Assembly: GCA_039640495.1 (NCBI GenBank) | Contig: CP046864.1 | Coordinates: 2,777,001 to 2,841,000 of the forward strand | DNA from: Rhodobacteraceae bacterium IMCC1335 | GTDB taxonomy: Bacteria; Pseudomonadota; Alphaproteobacteria; Rhodobacterales; Rhodobacteraceae | DNA length: 64,000 bases | Direction: 5' to 3' | In this document: positions 48,119-58,082 of the stretch, in pieces | Layout of the letters: every line of letters begins with the position of its first letter | Numbering within the stretch: position 1 is the first letter of the stretch | Notes under the pieces: model-generated | Told to the model about the DNA's origin: nothing | Database searches by the model: none | The model's input: the letters and a program-made list of their open reading frames with translations, nothing else | Made by a program: the position numbers and the translations under genes

Positions 48119-49132
48119 ATGACGGCGTTGCAAAAATATGCGCGGCTTGAAGCCGTGGGGGTCTGGCGTGAAAGCGACCAGGGTCAAAGGCGCGACGTGA
48201 TCGTTTCAATCGGTGACGCAACGCTTGTGATTACAGATTCGCAGGAAAAAGCGCTTGCGCATTGGTCTCTCGCCGCGATTACCCGCGTTAATCCCGGTCT
48301 CGTGCCCGCGCTCTATCACCCCGAGGGCGATAAGACCGAAAGTCTGGAGCTTCCCGAAGATGAGGTGGCGATGGTCGAGGCGATCGAAACTTTAAGACGC
48401 GTCATCGATCGCCGTCGCCCCAAGCCTGGGCGGTTGCGGCTGGGCATGTTCCTCACCGTTATAACGCTGATCGCAGCGCTGGCGGTTTTCTGGCTGCCCA
48501 AAGCGGTTATTCAATATGCGGTGCAAGTTATGCCCGAGGTCAAACGCGTGGAAATTGGCCAATCATTGCTCAATCATATGAGCGGGTTCACAGGCCCGCC
48601 CTGCGCCTCAAATTTTGCTCAGCCTGCCCTGCGCCAGTTAAGCCAGCGCTTGCTCGCGCGCAGCGATGCACTTTTGGTGCTGCCAAGCGGGCTGGACACC
48701 ACCCGCCACCTTCCCGGCTCTTTAATGCTGATCGGTAGAACCTTGATTGAAGATTATGAGGATCCCGATGTTTTAGCAGGCTATATTCTGGCGGAACAGC
48801 TGCGCTCAGAACAACAAGACAGCTTGCAAACCCTTTTATCCTTTGTCGGAACGCTGAACGTGTTCCGCCTTCTCACAACTGGAAAACTTCCCGAAGCAAC
48901 GCTGACAAATTATGCCCAATCGCTGCTGCTCGCAGACCCGCATCGCATTGATTATACAGATCTTAAAACGCGATTTGCAGCCAAAGGCATCTCGCCCATC
49001 CCTTATGCTTATGCGGTTGACCTAACGGGAGAGCAAACCGCCGAGTTGATTGACCACGGCCAAACTGGGCAATTTAAGCCAAGTTTACAGGATGCGTATT
49101 GGGTGCGCCTGCAAAGCCTTTGCGGCGGCTAG
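48119..49132 (+). CDS. Conserved-looking hypothetical membrane protein
   Basis: A 337-residue protein of unknown function. The cytoplasmic N-terminal part (about 1-100) has a small beta-rich pattern (DVIVSIGDATLVITDSQE), one membrane segment covers about 107-130, and a mainly helical periplasmic part follows with two cysteines (GPPCASN near 161 and the C-terminal LCGG). No signal peptide. It lies 68 bp after the acyl-CoA synthetase and is convergent with upp. I do not recognise the family. Confidence 0.7.
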   Translation: MTALQKYARLEAVGVWRESDQGQRRDVIVSIGDATLVITDSQEKALAHWSLAAITRVNPGLVPALYHPEGDKTESLELPEDEVAMVEAIETLRRVIDRRRPKPGRLRLGMFLTVITLIAALAVFWLPKAVIQYAVQVMPEVKRVEIGQSLLNHMSGFTGPPCASNFAQPALRQLSQRLLARSDALLVLPSGLDTTRHLPGSLMLIGRTLIEDYEDPDVLAGYILAEQLRSEQQDSLQTLLSFVGTLNVFRLLTTGKLPEATLTNYAQSLLLADPHRIDYTDLKTRFAAKGISPIPYAYAVDLTGEQTAELIDHGQTGQFKPSLQDAYWVRLQSLCGG

Positions 49133-49155
49133 GCCAACGCACCAAATACGCATAG

Positions 49156-49788
49156 CTACTTGGTGCCAAACATGCGATCCCCAGCATCGCCAAGCCCGGG
49201 CACGATATAACCCTGTTCGTTTAAATGGCTGTCGAGTGAAGCCGTAACGATAGGCACATCAGGATGCGCCTCGGCCATGCGTTTCACCCCCTCTGGTGCC
49301 GCCAACAGGCATAAAAAACGAATATTTTTAGCCCCGGCTTGTTTCAGCAAATCAATAGCCGCTACCGAAGAATTGCCCGTGGCAAGCATAGGATCTACCG
49401 CGATCACCAACCGATCCTCTAAGCTTTCGGGGACTTTGAAATAATATTGCACGGGCTGCAAAGTCTCTTCATCGCGATAAAGGCCAACAAAACCAACGCG
49501 CGCCGAAGGGATCAGCTCAAGCACCCCGTCTAATAGGCCATTTCCAGCTCTTAGGATCGAAATCAAAGCCAGTTTTTTACCTTCCAAAACCGGTGCCTGC
49601 ATGGTTTGCATTGGCGTTTCGATGGTTTTCGTGGCTAAGGCAAGGCTGCGCGTGACTTCGTAGGCCAAGAGCTGGCTGATCTCGCGCAACAATTGCCGGA
49701 ACTCAGCTGTCGAGCGTGTTTTATCCCGCATCAGGGTCAGTTTATGCTGTACCAAAGGATGGTCAACAATAGTTAAGTGATCATTCAT
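49156..49788 (-). CDS. upp: Uracil phosphoribosyltransferase
   Basis: A 210-residue enzyme that makes UMP from uracil and PRPP. The PRPP loop is [18 protein letters not shown] (near residue 128), and the uracil-binding end reads [16 protein letters not shown]. It is the last gene of the salvage operon, overlapping the adenosine deaminase gene by 4 nt. It salvages uracil produced when the operon's phosphorylase releases bases from nucleosides. Confidence 0.96.
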   Translation of the reverse strand: MNDHLTIVDHPLVQHKLTLMRDKTRSTAEFRQLLREISQLLAYEVTRSLALATKTIETPMQTMQAPVLEGKKLALISILRAGNGLLDGVLELIPSARVGFVGLYRDEETLQPVQYYFKVPESLEDRLVIAVDPMLATGNSSVAAIDLLKQAGAKNIRFLCLLAAPEGVKRMAEAHPDVPIVTASLDSHLNEQGYIVPGLGDAGDRMFGTK

Positions 49789-50771
49789 GCGCTCTCCAAT
49801 GCTTTTAAGAGTATCTGTTTCGTTTCAATATCGCAAAAGGCGGCCTGCGCAGCCGTGATGTTCAAGGCCAAAAAATCTTTTGCACCCCAGCCAAAAGTTT
49901 CGGCGAGATTGGTGTATTCCTGCTTCATATCGGTGTGGAAAAAGGGCGGATCATCCGTGGACACGGTAATCAAGACACCTGCGTCACGTAATTTCTGTAT
50001 TGGGTGCTTGGCAAGGCTCGGAAACACGCCCAGCGCCACATTCGATCCCGGACAGATTTCCAAAACAATTTCACGCGCTGTAATTTCGGCAACAAGCTCT
50101 GGATCTTCAATGACTTGCACGCCATGTCCAATGCGCGCCACATTCAGATCCCTGACAGCCTGCCTCACACTTTCTGCGCCACCCCATTCTCCGGCATGCG
50201 TGGTGAGTTTCAGCTGCGCTTCGCGCGCCATGTCAAAACTATAGGAATAGTCCCCCTGCTTCCCTTGCAATTCATCGCCAGCCATTCCAAAGCCAACAAT
50301 GTAATCTCCTGCAGTTTCGGCGGCACAAGACGCGGATTTTTGGGCCAACTCTGGCCCAAAATGGCGAATACATGTCACGATGCCTCGGCTTCTAATCCCT
50401 GTTTTTGCTTGCGCCTCAACAGCAGCCTGCTCGATCGCAGCTAAATAATCTGTCCAAGCCGCCAAATCACCGCCACCGCAAAATTCAGGTGACAGGAAAA
50501 ACTCAGTATAAATCACCCCTTGCGCAGCGCTTTGCAAAAGAACCTCGGCGGTTAGACGATAAAAATCCTCGGGGCTTTGCAACACCGTGGTGGCCGCTTC
50601 ATACACCCGCAGAAATTGTTCAAAATTTTGGAAAATGTAATGTCCAGCCGGATCAAACACACCTTGAAGGTTAATATTTTTTTCATCGGCCAAGCGGCGG
50701 ATGAAATGCGGTGGAGCCGCGCCTTCTAGATGCAGATGCAACTCAATTTTTTGACATTCGGCAACGCTCAT
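49785..50771 (-). CDS. add: Adenosine deaminase
   Basis: A 328-residue zinc enzyme converting adenosine to inosine. Zinc ligands and catalytic residues are in HLHLEGA (near 12), THAGE (near 190), RIGHGVQV (His and catalytic region near 213), and STDDPPFF (Asp pair near 272). The ATG at 50771 overlaps the deoB stop (ATGA) and has GGGAAAGAG upstream; the frame extends to 50924 only inside deoB. Adenine deaminase activity is possible in some relatives, but a separate ade gene is present. Confidence 0.93.
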   Translation of the reverse strand: MSVAECQKIELHLHLEGAAPPHFIRRLADEKNINLQGVFDPAGHYIFQNFEQFLRVYEAATTVLQSPEDFYRLTAEVLLQSAAQGVIYTEFFLSPEFCGGGDLAAWTDYLAAIEQAAVEAQAKTGIRSRGIVTCIRHFGPELAQKSASCAAETAGDYIVGFGMAGDELQGKQGDYSYSFDMAREAQLKLTTHAGEWGGAESVRQAVRDLNVARIGHGVQVIEDPELVAEITAREIVLEICPGSNVALGVFPSLAKHPIQKLRDAGVLITVSTDDPPFFHTDMKQEYTNLAETFGWGAKDFLALNITAAQAAFCDIETKQILLKALESA

Positions 50772-51976
50772 AAAAAACTCTTTCCCTGCCCTTTCGGGGA
50801 TACGTTTAAATACGTGGCTACTGTTGCTGCAACATCTTCGAAGCCAAGTAGGCCAAGGGGCTTTGGGCCCATACCCGCGCAAAGAACAGGCACCCGCTCG
50901 CGGGTATGATCCGTGCCCGGCCACGTGGGATCATTGCCATGATCCGCGGTCAGTATCAGCAAATCATCCGGTTTCATAGCAGCCAGAAGCGATCCCAATG
51001 CACGATCAAACCATTCTAAGGCCCGCGCATATCCGGCAACGTCACGGCGATGCCCGTAGAGGCTGTCAAACTCAACAAAATTTGCAAAGATAAAGCTACC
51101 GTCTTCAGCTTGATTGACTTGATTCTGGAGATGCTGCATCAATTCAAAATCCGGCCCAGTCAGGCTGATATCCAAACCCTGTCCCGAAAATATATCACTG
51201 ATTTTACCAATTCCAATGACCGGATGCCCGGCCTCTTGCAGCCAATTCGTGACAACCGGTTTAGGGGGCATCATCGCATAATCTTTACGGTGGTTCGTGC
51301 GCTGAAATGCTCCCGATTGGCCGATAAATGGGCGTGCGATCACCCGCCCTACCCGCATCGCGTGAAGGCGTGGCGCAATTTTTTCGCATAAATCATAAAG
51401 GCGTGCCAAACCAAAATGCTGTTCATGCGCCGCAATCTGAAAAACGCTATCGGAAGATGTATAACAAATAGGTTGACCGGTTCGACAATGGGCCTCTCCA
51501 AGCTTTTGCAAAATTTCGGTTCCGGAAGCGTGGCAATTGCCCAAAATATCTGATGTACCAGCTATCGCACAAACTTCGGCGACCAGTGCATCCGGAAAGG
51601 CAGGCTGGGCTCTTGGAAAGCTGTGCCATTGCCAAGGCACAGGCAAGCCAGCCAGCTCCCAATGACCAGAGGGCGTATCTTTGCCAAACGAGGTTTCGCT
51701 GGCCGCTCCCCAAGCACCTTCGGGCAGAGCCAAAAGATTAGGCGGGCGCTGACCGCAGGCCAGTTCTACCGCTGCGCCAAGGCCCAGCCGATCCAAATTG
51801 GGTAAATGCAACGGCCCATTTCGACCCTTATCAGCCCGCCCTTTAGCGCAAGCCTGGGCAATATGCAGCAGCGTATTGGACCCCGTATCCGGCAGGTCAA
51901 TATTGAAAAATTGATCTGCGTCGGGCGCGCCGCCGATACCAACAGAATCTAAAACAACAAGAAAGCACCGCCCCAT
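50768..51976 (-). CDS. deoB: Phosphopentomutase
   Basis: A 402-residue alkaline-phosphatase-superfamily enzyme interconverting ribose/deoxyribose 1- and 5-phosphates. Metal ligands are seen in LDSVGIGGAPDA (near 9-20), TADHGNDPTWPGTDHTRE (near 341-358), and the phospho-Thr region FGKDTPSGHWE near 96. It overlaps add by 4 nt and abuts deoA with no gap. It channels sugar phosphates from nucleoside phosphorolysis into central metabolism. Confidence 0.95.
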   Translation of the reverse strand: MGRCFLVVLDSVGIGGAPDADQFFNIDLPDTGSNTLLHIAQACAKGRADKGRNGPLHLPNLDRLGLGAAVELACGQRPPNLLALPEGAWGAASETSFGKDTPSGHWELAGLPVPWQWHSFPRAQPAFPDALVAEVCAIAGTSDILGNCHASGTEILQKLGEAHCRTGQPICYTSSDSVFQIAAHEQHFGLARLYDLCEKIAPRLHAMRVGRVIARPFIGQSGAFQRTNHRKDYAMMPPKPVVTNWLQEAGHPVIGIGKISDIFSGQGLDISLTGPDFELMQHLQNQVNQAEDGSFIFANFVEFDSLYGHRRDVAGYARALEWFDRALGSLLAAMKPDDLLILTADHGNDPTWPGTDHTRERVPVLCAGMGPKPLGLLGFEDVAATVATYLNVSPKGQGKSFL

Positions 51977-53287
51977 TTACTCTACCCGTTCCAAAATCAG
52001 CGGCACCGCCGGTGCAGCGATTTCGCCCATACTCAGCGCGTTGCGAACAGTTTCGCCGATTTTATCGGCCAGGCCAACGCGGTTTGCATGCACCCGCGCC
52101 ACCGGCATGCCCGCGATGACCTTGCTGCCAATTGGCAAAACATCACTCAGCCCAACCGAAGGGTCAATAATATCACTTTCAACTTGCCGCCCGCCGCCAA
52201 GCTGCACCACGCTTAGGCCCAAAGCCTCGCTATCCCACGCGGTTATATATCCCTCACGCGCTGCGTATATCTCGCGAATAACCGGCGCTTCGGGCAAAAA
52301 CCGCTGCCAGTTTTCAACAAAACCGCGGGGTCCCCCCATCAGCGCTATCATCTGGCCAAATTTTTCTGCCGCCTGCCCGCTATCCAGCCGGTTTGCCAAG
52401 TCTTCCTGCGCCGCCTCCAAAGATGTAAAAAGCCGATTGGCGCATAAAAGCTCTGCCCCCAATTGCAGCGTTAACTCCCGCAACCGCCCTGCTTTGCCCT
52501 CACACAGCACCTGCATCACCTCGACCAATTCAAGCGCATTGCCCAAGGCCGGCGCTAAAGGTTGGTTCATATCGCTGATCAATGCGATTGTGTTGCATCC
52601 GGCCTGGCCCGCCGTGCGCACAAGCGATTGCGCGAGAACCCGCGCCTGATCGGGCGTTTTCATAAACGCGCCGCTGCCACATTTCACATCCAAAATCAGC
52701 CCATCCAATCCCGCCGCCAATTTTTTTGATAAAATTGACGCGGTAATTAGATCAAGGCTATCAACCGTAGAGGTCACATCGCGTATGGCATAAAGGCGCT
52801 TATCTGCCGGTGCCAAGGCCGCACCGGCGCTGACAATCGCACAGCCAACCTCTTTTAAAAGCCGGTCAAATTGCGGTTTTTCAACCTGAACTGACAGGCC
52901 TGGAATGGCCTGCAATTTGTCCAACGTGCCCCCGGTATGGCCCAAGCCCCGCCCAGAAATCATCGGGACAAAAACCCCCGCAGAAGCCAAGAGCGGCGCC
53001 AGAACCAATGAAACACAATCGCCAACACCGCCCGTTGAATGCTTATCCAAAACCGGGCCGTCCAAATCCCAGTGCAAAACCGGGCCACTATCTCGCATGG
53101 CGCAGGTCAAATCTACGCGGCTGTCAAACGGTAATCCTTTGAGACAAACGGCCATGGCAAAAGCGGCGGCTTGCGCATCGCTTACCGTGTGATCGGCCAA
53201 GCCTTGGGCAAACCAACCCATCGCGGCGCCAGAGGGCGCGTGACCTTCGCGCACCTGTGCGATGATAGAGCGCGCATCAAAGCTCAT
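51977..53287 (-). CDS. deoA: Thymidine phosphorylase
   Basis: A 436-residue pyrimidine nucleoside phosphorylase releasing thymine and deoxyribose 1-phosphate. KHSTGGVGDCVSLVLAPL near residue 82 is the phosphate-binding signature; SGRGLGHTGGTLDKLQ near 110 and the KCGSGAFMKT segment near 200 are also intact. It starts inside the 3' end of cdd (4-nt overlap) and ends directly at deoB. Translational coupling across the operon is evident. Confidence 0.95.
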   Translation of the reverse strand: MSFDARSIIAQVREGHAPSGAAMGWFAQGLADHTVSDAQAAAFAMAVCLKGLPFDSRVDLTCAMRDSGPVLHWDLDGPVLDKHSTGGVGDCVSLVLAPLLASAGVFVPMISGRGLGHTGGTLDKLQAIPGLSVQVEKPQFDRLLKEVGCAIVSAGAALAPADKRLYAIRDVTSTVDSLDLITASILSKKLAAGLDGLILDVKCGSGAFMKTPDQARVLAQSLVRTAGQAGCNTIALISDMNQPLAPALGNALELVEVMQVLCEGKAGRLRELTLQLGAELLCANRLFTSLEAAQEDLANRLDSGQAAEKFGQMIALMGGPRGFVENWQRFLPEAPVIREIYAAREGYITAWDSEALGLSVVQLGGGRQVESDIIDPSVGLSDVLPIGSKVIAGMPVARVHANRVGLADKIGETVRNALSMGEIAAPAVPLILERVE

Positions 53288-53679
53288 CCAAGATGATCCA
53301 TATGCTCAGGCGTAAAGGCTCCGGGCAATAATTGCGCCACCGTCAATGTCTTCTCAATTCCTGAGATCGTGGCCATCGTGACAGGCACGTCAGGGGCAGA
53401 AAACTCGGCCAGCTTTTGACGGCATCCACCGCATGGCGGCACTGGCCCTGCCCCATCTGCCACCACGTAAACAGCCGTAATTTTTCGATCCCCTGCCGCG
53501 ATCATGCGGGCAATCGCGCCCGCTTCAGCGCATGTGCCTTCGGGATAGGCCGCATTTTCAACATTCACGCCGGTATAAATTTCTCCTGAACTGCTCATCA
53601 GCGCAACACCGACCTGAAATCCGGAATAGGGGGCATAGGCATTTTCTCTGACTTTCAACGCCGCTTGTTTTAGAGCCAT
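53284..53679 (-). CDS. cdd: Cytidine deaminase
   Basis: A 131-residue zinc enzyme converting cytidine and deoxycytidine to uridine forms. The zinc and catalytic site is CAEAGA near residue 50 (Cys-x-Glu, usually CAERTA) and PPCGGCRQKL near 83. The NVENAAYPEGTCAE region binds the ribose. First gene of the salvage operon (cdd-deoA-deoB-add-upp). The arginine usual after CAE is missing, a mild departure from the common form. Confidence 0.94.
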   Translation of the reverse strand: MALKQAALKVRENAYAPYSGFQVGVALMSSSGEIYTGVNVENAAYPEGTCAEAGAIARMIAAGDRKITAVYVVADGAGPVPPCGGCRQKLAEFSAPDVPVTMATISGIEKTLTVAQLLPGAFTPEHMDHLG

Positions 53680-53696
53680 GTTCCTTTTCCTATCGA

Positions 53697-54782
53697 TTAT
53701 TGCGGGGCATCTGTGGTGAAATTTCCCGGTAGCGCAACTTCAAGCAACTCACAATCTTCGCTGATTTCAAGATACTGGCTGAGCATGCCAGGCGGGATCA
53801 CGAACGCATCGCCCGCGGTTAATTGCACAGATTGCTGACCCTCAGCCTGCAGAATCATGGCACCCTCCATGACAAAGCTGAACAGAATATCAGCGTTGTG
53901 AGATGCGCGTTGACACGGACCGCCATTGGCTTTCAAGACATGCACACCGGCAATATTTTGAGTATGCGCAGCGATCGTTGTATCGCGGCTATCAAAGCCG
54001 GCCAAACGGCTTGGCATCCACCGCGCTGCCTCAGCGCGGTGATGAACAAATTGTTGGCCGCTAAAACGACGTTTCGGATTGGCCGGGCCATTGGGCAGCT
54101 GCATCTCATGATCTATGGTGGTGATATGTTCGGCGGGCACTCCAATCTCTATCACTTCAATATTATCGCTGGCGTACAATACTTTATGCCTGATTTCAGG
54201 CGGCTGGATCACGCAATTTCCAGCATCTAGGCGAAATGGCGCGCCTTGATCCTCATAAACCAAATCCACCCAGCCACGGTAACAGAAAATCAACTGAAAC
54301 CCCACAGTGTGGTAATGCACCATATCCGGCACAGGGCCGCCATCTGGAATGCGAATATGGCTGGCGATGATCGATCCGCCCAACCGGTCGGGGATCAAAT
54401 CACGATACTGCATGCCGGCCCGCCCAATCACCCAAGGGGCTTGATCTGCCAAGCGGCGCACCACAAATTTATGCTGGGTTTCGGGCAGGATCAAAGGTGT
54501 TTCACTATTTTCGATCTCAATCCGGGTGCCATTTGGCGCTGTTAACAGCCGTGCACCCTCTGCAATCAAATCGGGTGTGGCGCTAAGCAAACGCAAAAAA
54601 CCTGGGGCGGCGCTGCCACCCTGTTCTATGCGCAGCCTGAGGCCATGGCCCGACAGCACGACCACGCGCGGGTCATCAGCAGGATAGATCATCTCCATTC
54701 GCAGCCCCAATTTTTTGGTGAAGAAGGAAATATCCTCACTAAGATTGGTGCTTGGTAATACCACTTCTGAACGTATTGTCAT
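53697..54782 (-). CDS. VOC-like plus double-cupin fusion protein
   Basis: A 361-residue protein. The first 100 residues look like half of a VOC/glyoxalase domain (LPSTNLSEDISFFTKKLGL, VVLSGHGLRLRIEQ). Two cupin domains follow: the first near 150-220 (HIRIPDGGPVPDMVHYHTVG, CVIQPPEIRH), the second near 260-355 (NADILFSFVMEG, AFVIPPGMLSQYLE). The ATG at 54782 has GAGG upstream; the frame to 54827 lacks a site. It ends 17 bp before cdd, so it may be transcribed into the salvage operon. Function unknown; dioxygenase-like or sensing roles are possible. Confidence 0.78.
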   Translation of the reverse strand: MTIRSEVVLPSTNLSEDISFFTKKLGLRMEMIYPADDPRVVVLSGHGLRLRIEQGGSAAPGFLRLLSATPDLIAEGARLLTAPNGTRIEIENSETPLILPETQHKFVVRRLADQAPWVIGRAGMQYRDLIPDRLGGSIIASHIRIPDGGPVPDMVHYHTVGFQLIFCYRGWVDLVYEDQGAPFRLDAGNCVIQPPEIRHKVLYASDNIEVIEIGVPAEHITTIDHEMQLPNGPANPKRRFSGQQFVHHRAEAARWMPSRLAGFDSRDTTIAAHTQNIAGVHVLKANGGPCQRASHNADILFSFVMEGAMILQAEGQQSVQLTAGDAFVIPPGMLSQYLEISEDCELLEVALPGNFTTDAPQ

Positions 54783-54875
54783 CTCGCCTCGCTTCTTATT
54801 GGCACTTTGCGCAAGGCAAGGATACAAAACAAGACCAGAGACGCAAAAACTTGCAACTTTCGCTCTATGTAAATT

Positions 54876-54893
54876 TAGTTTAATATTAAACTA
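54876..54893. promoter_or_regulatory. Perfect 18-bp palindrome upstream of maeB
   Basis: TAGTTTAAT joined to ATTAAACTA is a perfect 18-bp palindrome 24 bp before the maeB start codon and 94 bp before the divergent VOC-cupin start. It lies in an AT-rich promoter region and is a strong operator candidate for an unknown repressor. Confidence 0.6.
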
Positions 54894-54917
54894 GAATTAA
54901 AACTGGGAGATATGGAT

Positions 54918-57197
54918 ATGAGCGATCCAACCGCCGAAAATCTGCGCCTGGCTGCATTAAATTACCATGAATTTCCAAAACCTGGAAAATTAGAAGTGCG
55001 CGCCACCAAGCCGCTGGCCAATGGCCGAGACTTGGCCCGCGCATATTCGCCGGGCGTTGCGGAGGCCTCTATCGAAATTCAAAAAGATCCGCTGGCCGCC
55101 AGCCGCTATACCGCACGGGGCAATCTGGTTGCCGTGATCAGCAACGGATCTGCCGTATTGGGCTTGGGAAATACCGGCGCCTTAGCCTCAAAGCCCGTGA
55201 TGGAAGGCAAGGCGGTTTTATTCAAAAAATTCGCAAATATTGATTGCTTTGACATTGAGGTGAATGAAAGCGATCCGGAAAAACTTGCCGAAATTGTTTG
55301 CGCGCTTGAGCCCACATTTGGCGCCATCAATCTGGAAGATATCAAGGCGCCTGATTGCTTTATCGTAGAGAAGATCTGCCGTGAGCGCATGGGAATACCC
55401 GTGTTTCACGATGATCAACACGGCACGGCCATTGTTGTTGGAGCGGCGGCAACCAACGCGCTTCATGTGGCAAATAAATCCTTTGAAGATATTAAAATCG
55501 TTTCAACAGGCGGCGGCGCTGCGGGCATCGCCTGTCTAAATATGCTGATGAAGCTCGGTGTTAAGCGCAGCAATATCTGGCTATGCGATTTATATGGTTT
55601 GGTCTATCAGGGCCGCGATATCGATATGAACCCACAAAAGGCGGCCTTTGCGCAGGCCAGTGAGATGCGCAGCCTTGACGAGGTTATTGAAGGCGCTGAT
55701 ATGTTCTTAGGCCTTTCTGGGCCGAATGTTCTGCACCCAGATTTGGTTAAACAAATGAACGCGCAACCGATTATTTTTGCGCTGGCGAACCCAAATCCCG
55801 AGATTATGCCAGCCGACGCGCTCGCTATCGCCCCAGATGCCATCATTGCCACCGGTAGAAGCGATTTCCCCAATCAAGTTAACAATGTCCTATGCTTTCC
55901 ATTCATTTTTCGCGGGGCCTTGGATGTGGGCGCAACCGAGATTAATGATGCAATGCAGGTGGCCTGCATTCAAGGTATTGCAGAGCTTGCGCGGGCCACG
56001 ACAAGTGCCGAAGCCGCTGCCGCCTATAAGGGTGAAACGCTGACATTTGGCCCAAATTATCTGATCCCGAAACCGTTTGATCCGCGCTTGTCGAGCGTGG
56101 TGTCAAGCGCTGTGGCAGAAGCCGCGATGCAAAGCGGGGTTGCCACGCAGCCGATCAAAGATATTGACGCGTATCGCGATGCGTTAAAACAAACCGTTGT
56201 CAAATCGGCATTTTTGATGCGGCCGGTGTTTGAGGCCGCCTCAAGCAGCGCGCGGCGGATTGTGTTTTCCGAGGGCGAAGACGAGCGGGTGCTGCGCGCC
56301 GCTCAGGCCGTTTTGGAGGAAACCAGCGAAGTTCCCATCGTCATAGGCCGCCCCGAAGTGATTCAGCAACGCTGTGAAAGGCTGGGGCTGGATATCCGCC
56401 CCGATCGAGATTTTAACATTGTCAATCCGCAACAAGATGACCGGTATCGCGATTATTGGACCAGCTATCACACGCTATTGGCCCGCCGTGGCGTCAGCCC
56501 AGATCTTGCAAAATCGATCATGCGCACGAACACCACTGCGATTGGCGCTGTTATGGTACATCGCGGAGAAGCTGATAGCCTGATCTGCGGCGCTGTGGGC
56601 GAATTTAGATGGCATCTGAATTATATCGAGCAAATTTTAGGCAGCAAAACCTTATCGCCAAGCGGCGCGCTGTCTTTGATGATTTTAGAAGACGGGCCTC
56701 TGTTCATCGCAGACACCCATGTCTGGGCCGACCCCACCCCCATGCAAATTGCCCAAACCGCCAAAGGGGCCGCGCGCCATGTGCGCCGTTTTGGCATAGA
56801 GCCACAAGTCGCGCTGTGCTCGCAATCACAATTTGGAAATCTGAACAGCGAGACTGGCAAGAAAATGCGCCAAGCATTGGATATTCTCGATACCGAAAAG
56901 GTGGCGTTTACCTATGAAGGCGAAATGAATATCGATACGGCGTTGGATCCAGATCTGCGGGCCAGGTTACTGCCAGAAAACCGCTTACAAGGGGCCGCAA
57001 ATGTGCTGATATTTGCCAATGCAGATGCCGCCTCTGGGGTGCGCAATATTCTTAAAATGCGCGCCGGAGGGCTTGAAGTAGGGCCTATATTGATGGGTAT
57101 GGGCAATAAGGCGCATATTGCCAATCCCTCGGTGACGGCGCGGGGGTTGTTAAATTTAGCCGCAATCGCTGGCACAGATGTCAAAAGCTATGAATAA
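54918..57197 (+). CDS. maeB: NADP-dependent malic enzyme with phosphotransacetylase-like domain
   Basis: A 759-residue fusion protein. The N-terminal malic enzyme domain (about 1-420) has YSPGVAEAS near 36, the metal and substrate stretch FHDDQHGTA near 162, and a Rossmann [10 protein letters not shown] near 197. The C-terminal part (about 430-755) is phosphotransacetylase-like, usually thought to be regulatory, with [14 protein letters not shown] near 448. It converts malate to pyruvate, making NADPH. The ATG at 54918 has GGGAG 8 nt upstream; an ATG 6 nt earlier is too close to it. The palindrome upstream suggests operator control. Confidence 0.95.
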   Translation: MSDPTAENLRLAALNYHEFPKPGKLEVRATKPLANGRDLARAYSPGVAEASIEIQKDPLAASRYTARGNLVAVISNGSAVLGLGNTGALASKPVMEGKAVLFKKFANIDCFDIEVNESDPEKLAEIVCALEPTFGAINLEDIKAPDCFIVEKICRERMGIPVFHDDQHGTAIVVGAAATNALHVANKSFEDIKIVSTGGGAAGIACLNMLMKLGVKRSNIWLCDLYGLVYQGRDIDMNPQKAAFAQASEMRSLDEVIEGADMFLGLSGPNVLHPDLVKQMNAQPIIFALANPNPEIMPADALAIAPDAIIATGRSDFPNQVNNVLCFPFIFRGALDVGATEINDAMQVACIQGIAELARATTSAEAAAAYKGETLTFGPNYLIPKPFDPRLSSVVSSAVAEAAMQSGVATQPIKDIDAYRDALKQTVVKSAFLMRPVFEAASSSARRIVFSEGEDERVLRAAQAVLEETSEVPIVIGRPEVIQQRCERLGLDIRPDRDFNIVNPQQDDRYRDYWTSYHTLLARRGVSPDLAKSIMRTNTTAIGAVMVHRGEADSLICGAVGEFRWHLNYIEQILGSKTLSPSGALSLMILEDGPLFIADTHVWADPTPMQIAQTAKGAARHVRRFGIEPQVALCSQSQFGNLNSETGKKMRQALDILDTEKVAFTYEGEMNIDTALDPDLRARLLPENRLQGAANVLIFANADAASGVRNILKMRAGGLEVGPILMGMGNKAHIANPSVTARGLLNLAAIAGTDVKSYE

Positions 57198-57206
57198 AAC
57201 GCCGCT

Positions 57207-57677
57207 CTAGCGGCGGTGCTGCAAAGCAGCTTGAAGACGATCGGCATAGGCGCTGCGCTCCTGCGCGCTCATCCCGATTATAGAGGCCGATAGGTTGCTC
57301 TGCGCGCGTTGCAGCCGCTGCGTCGCCCCTATGATTTGTTGCTGCATAACCGCATCAAATTCTGCTGCTCTAAAGGGCGTTTGGCGCAATAATCGGATGG
57401 CGGCCTCAAATTGTGTTTGCGCCGCCAATTTGGATTTTTCATCGCGACCTGCCCGTAATTGCTTGCTGATGGTGCGCCGCTGTTCTGGCTCAAGCGCGCG
57501 AAAATACGGTGACATGGCCTGGCGCGATCCGCCAGCATGGCTCCGATGCTCTGGACTATGGCGCCAAAACGCCCCTGCCAAAACCCCCGCAACAGCGATA
57601 TTAAGCGCCAATGAAGCGCCAAGAAGCACTTTCCAAAAGCGCTTTGGCGCGCCAGTTTGTTTTGGTTGTTGTGACAT
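57207..57677 (-). CDS. Periplasmic heavy-metal-sensor-like protein (CnrX/Spy type)
   Basis: A 156-residue protein with one N-terminal membrane segment (about 14-38) and a helical periplasmic part rich in Gln, Arg and Ala (RALEPEQRRTISKQLRAGR, QFEAAIRLLRQTPFRA). This four-helix pattern is that of periplasmic heavy-metal sensors and Spy/CpxP relatives. Histidines after the membrane segment (HSPEHRSHAGG) may bind metal. It is 3 bp after the small membrane-protein gene and last in the sigma operon, where it probably relays an envelope signal. Confidence 0.8.
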   Translation of the reverse strand: MSQQPKQTGAPKRFWKVLLGASLALNIAVAGVLAGAFWRHSPEHRSHAGGSRQAMSPYFRALEPEQRRTISKQLRAGRDEKSKLAAQTQFEAAIRLLRQTPFRAAEFDAVMQQQIIGATQRLQRAQSNLSASIIGMSAQERSAYADRLQAALQHRR

Positions 57678-57680
57678 CTC

Positions 57681-58082
57681 TTATCCCTCCAAATATGCCC
57701 AATAGAGATCTTCAAACGGATCAGAGCCTTCCAACCCAAGCTCGTTTTGACCCAATATCATATCATAAATTTGCGCTTCAACCTCTGGCGCCACCCCACC
57801 AAACTGAAAGCTCAAACCAGCAATAACAGCCAAACTGGCCCAGCCTTTAAAGCCACCAAGACCAGGCCAAAAATCTGACCAAAAATCTGATAAGCCGCCC
57901 AGAAAACGAATATCGGAGCCCTTGCTATCGGACGTTTCTGCCCCCTGCATAGCCATCAAGGCCTGAGCATTTTGCAAAACGCGTTCCCTGAGCTGATCTG
58001 AGGGGGCGGGCAGCGCCCGTTGCGCCGATAGAAAAAACGCTTCTAGATCTTCGTGGTTTTGATCTTCAAACTTTTTCATCAT
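57681..58082 (-). CDS. Small membrane-linked protein, likely anti-sigma factor
   Basis: A 133-residue protein of no recognised family. The acidic, helical N-terminal part (DLEAFFLSAQRALPAPSDQL) resembles the cytoplasmic part of small anti-sigma proteins, and a hydrophobic stretch near 79-96 (WASLAVIAGLSFQFGG) may be a membrane segment. Its 5' end overlaps the sigma-factor gene by 17 bp, the usual position for an anti-sigma gene. AGGA lies before two adjacent start codons. The function is inferred from position. Confidence 0.6.
   Translation of the reverse strand: MMKKFEDQNHEDLEAFFLSAQRALPAPSDQLRERVLQNAQALMAMQGAETSDSKGSDIRFLGGLSDFWSDFWPGLGGFKGWASLAVIAGLSFQFGGVAPEVEAQIYDMILGQNELGLEGSDPFEDLYWAYLEG

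Noticed and set aside
57201..57214. GCCGCT-CT-AGCGGC palindrome between maeB and the metal-sensor-like gene as a terminator
   Set aside because: The loop would be only 2 nt, there is no T run, and it overlaps the stop codon of the convergent gene.
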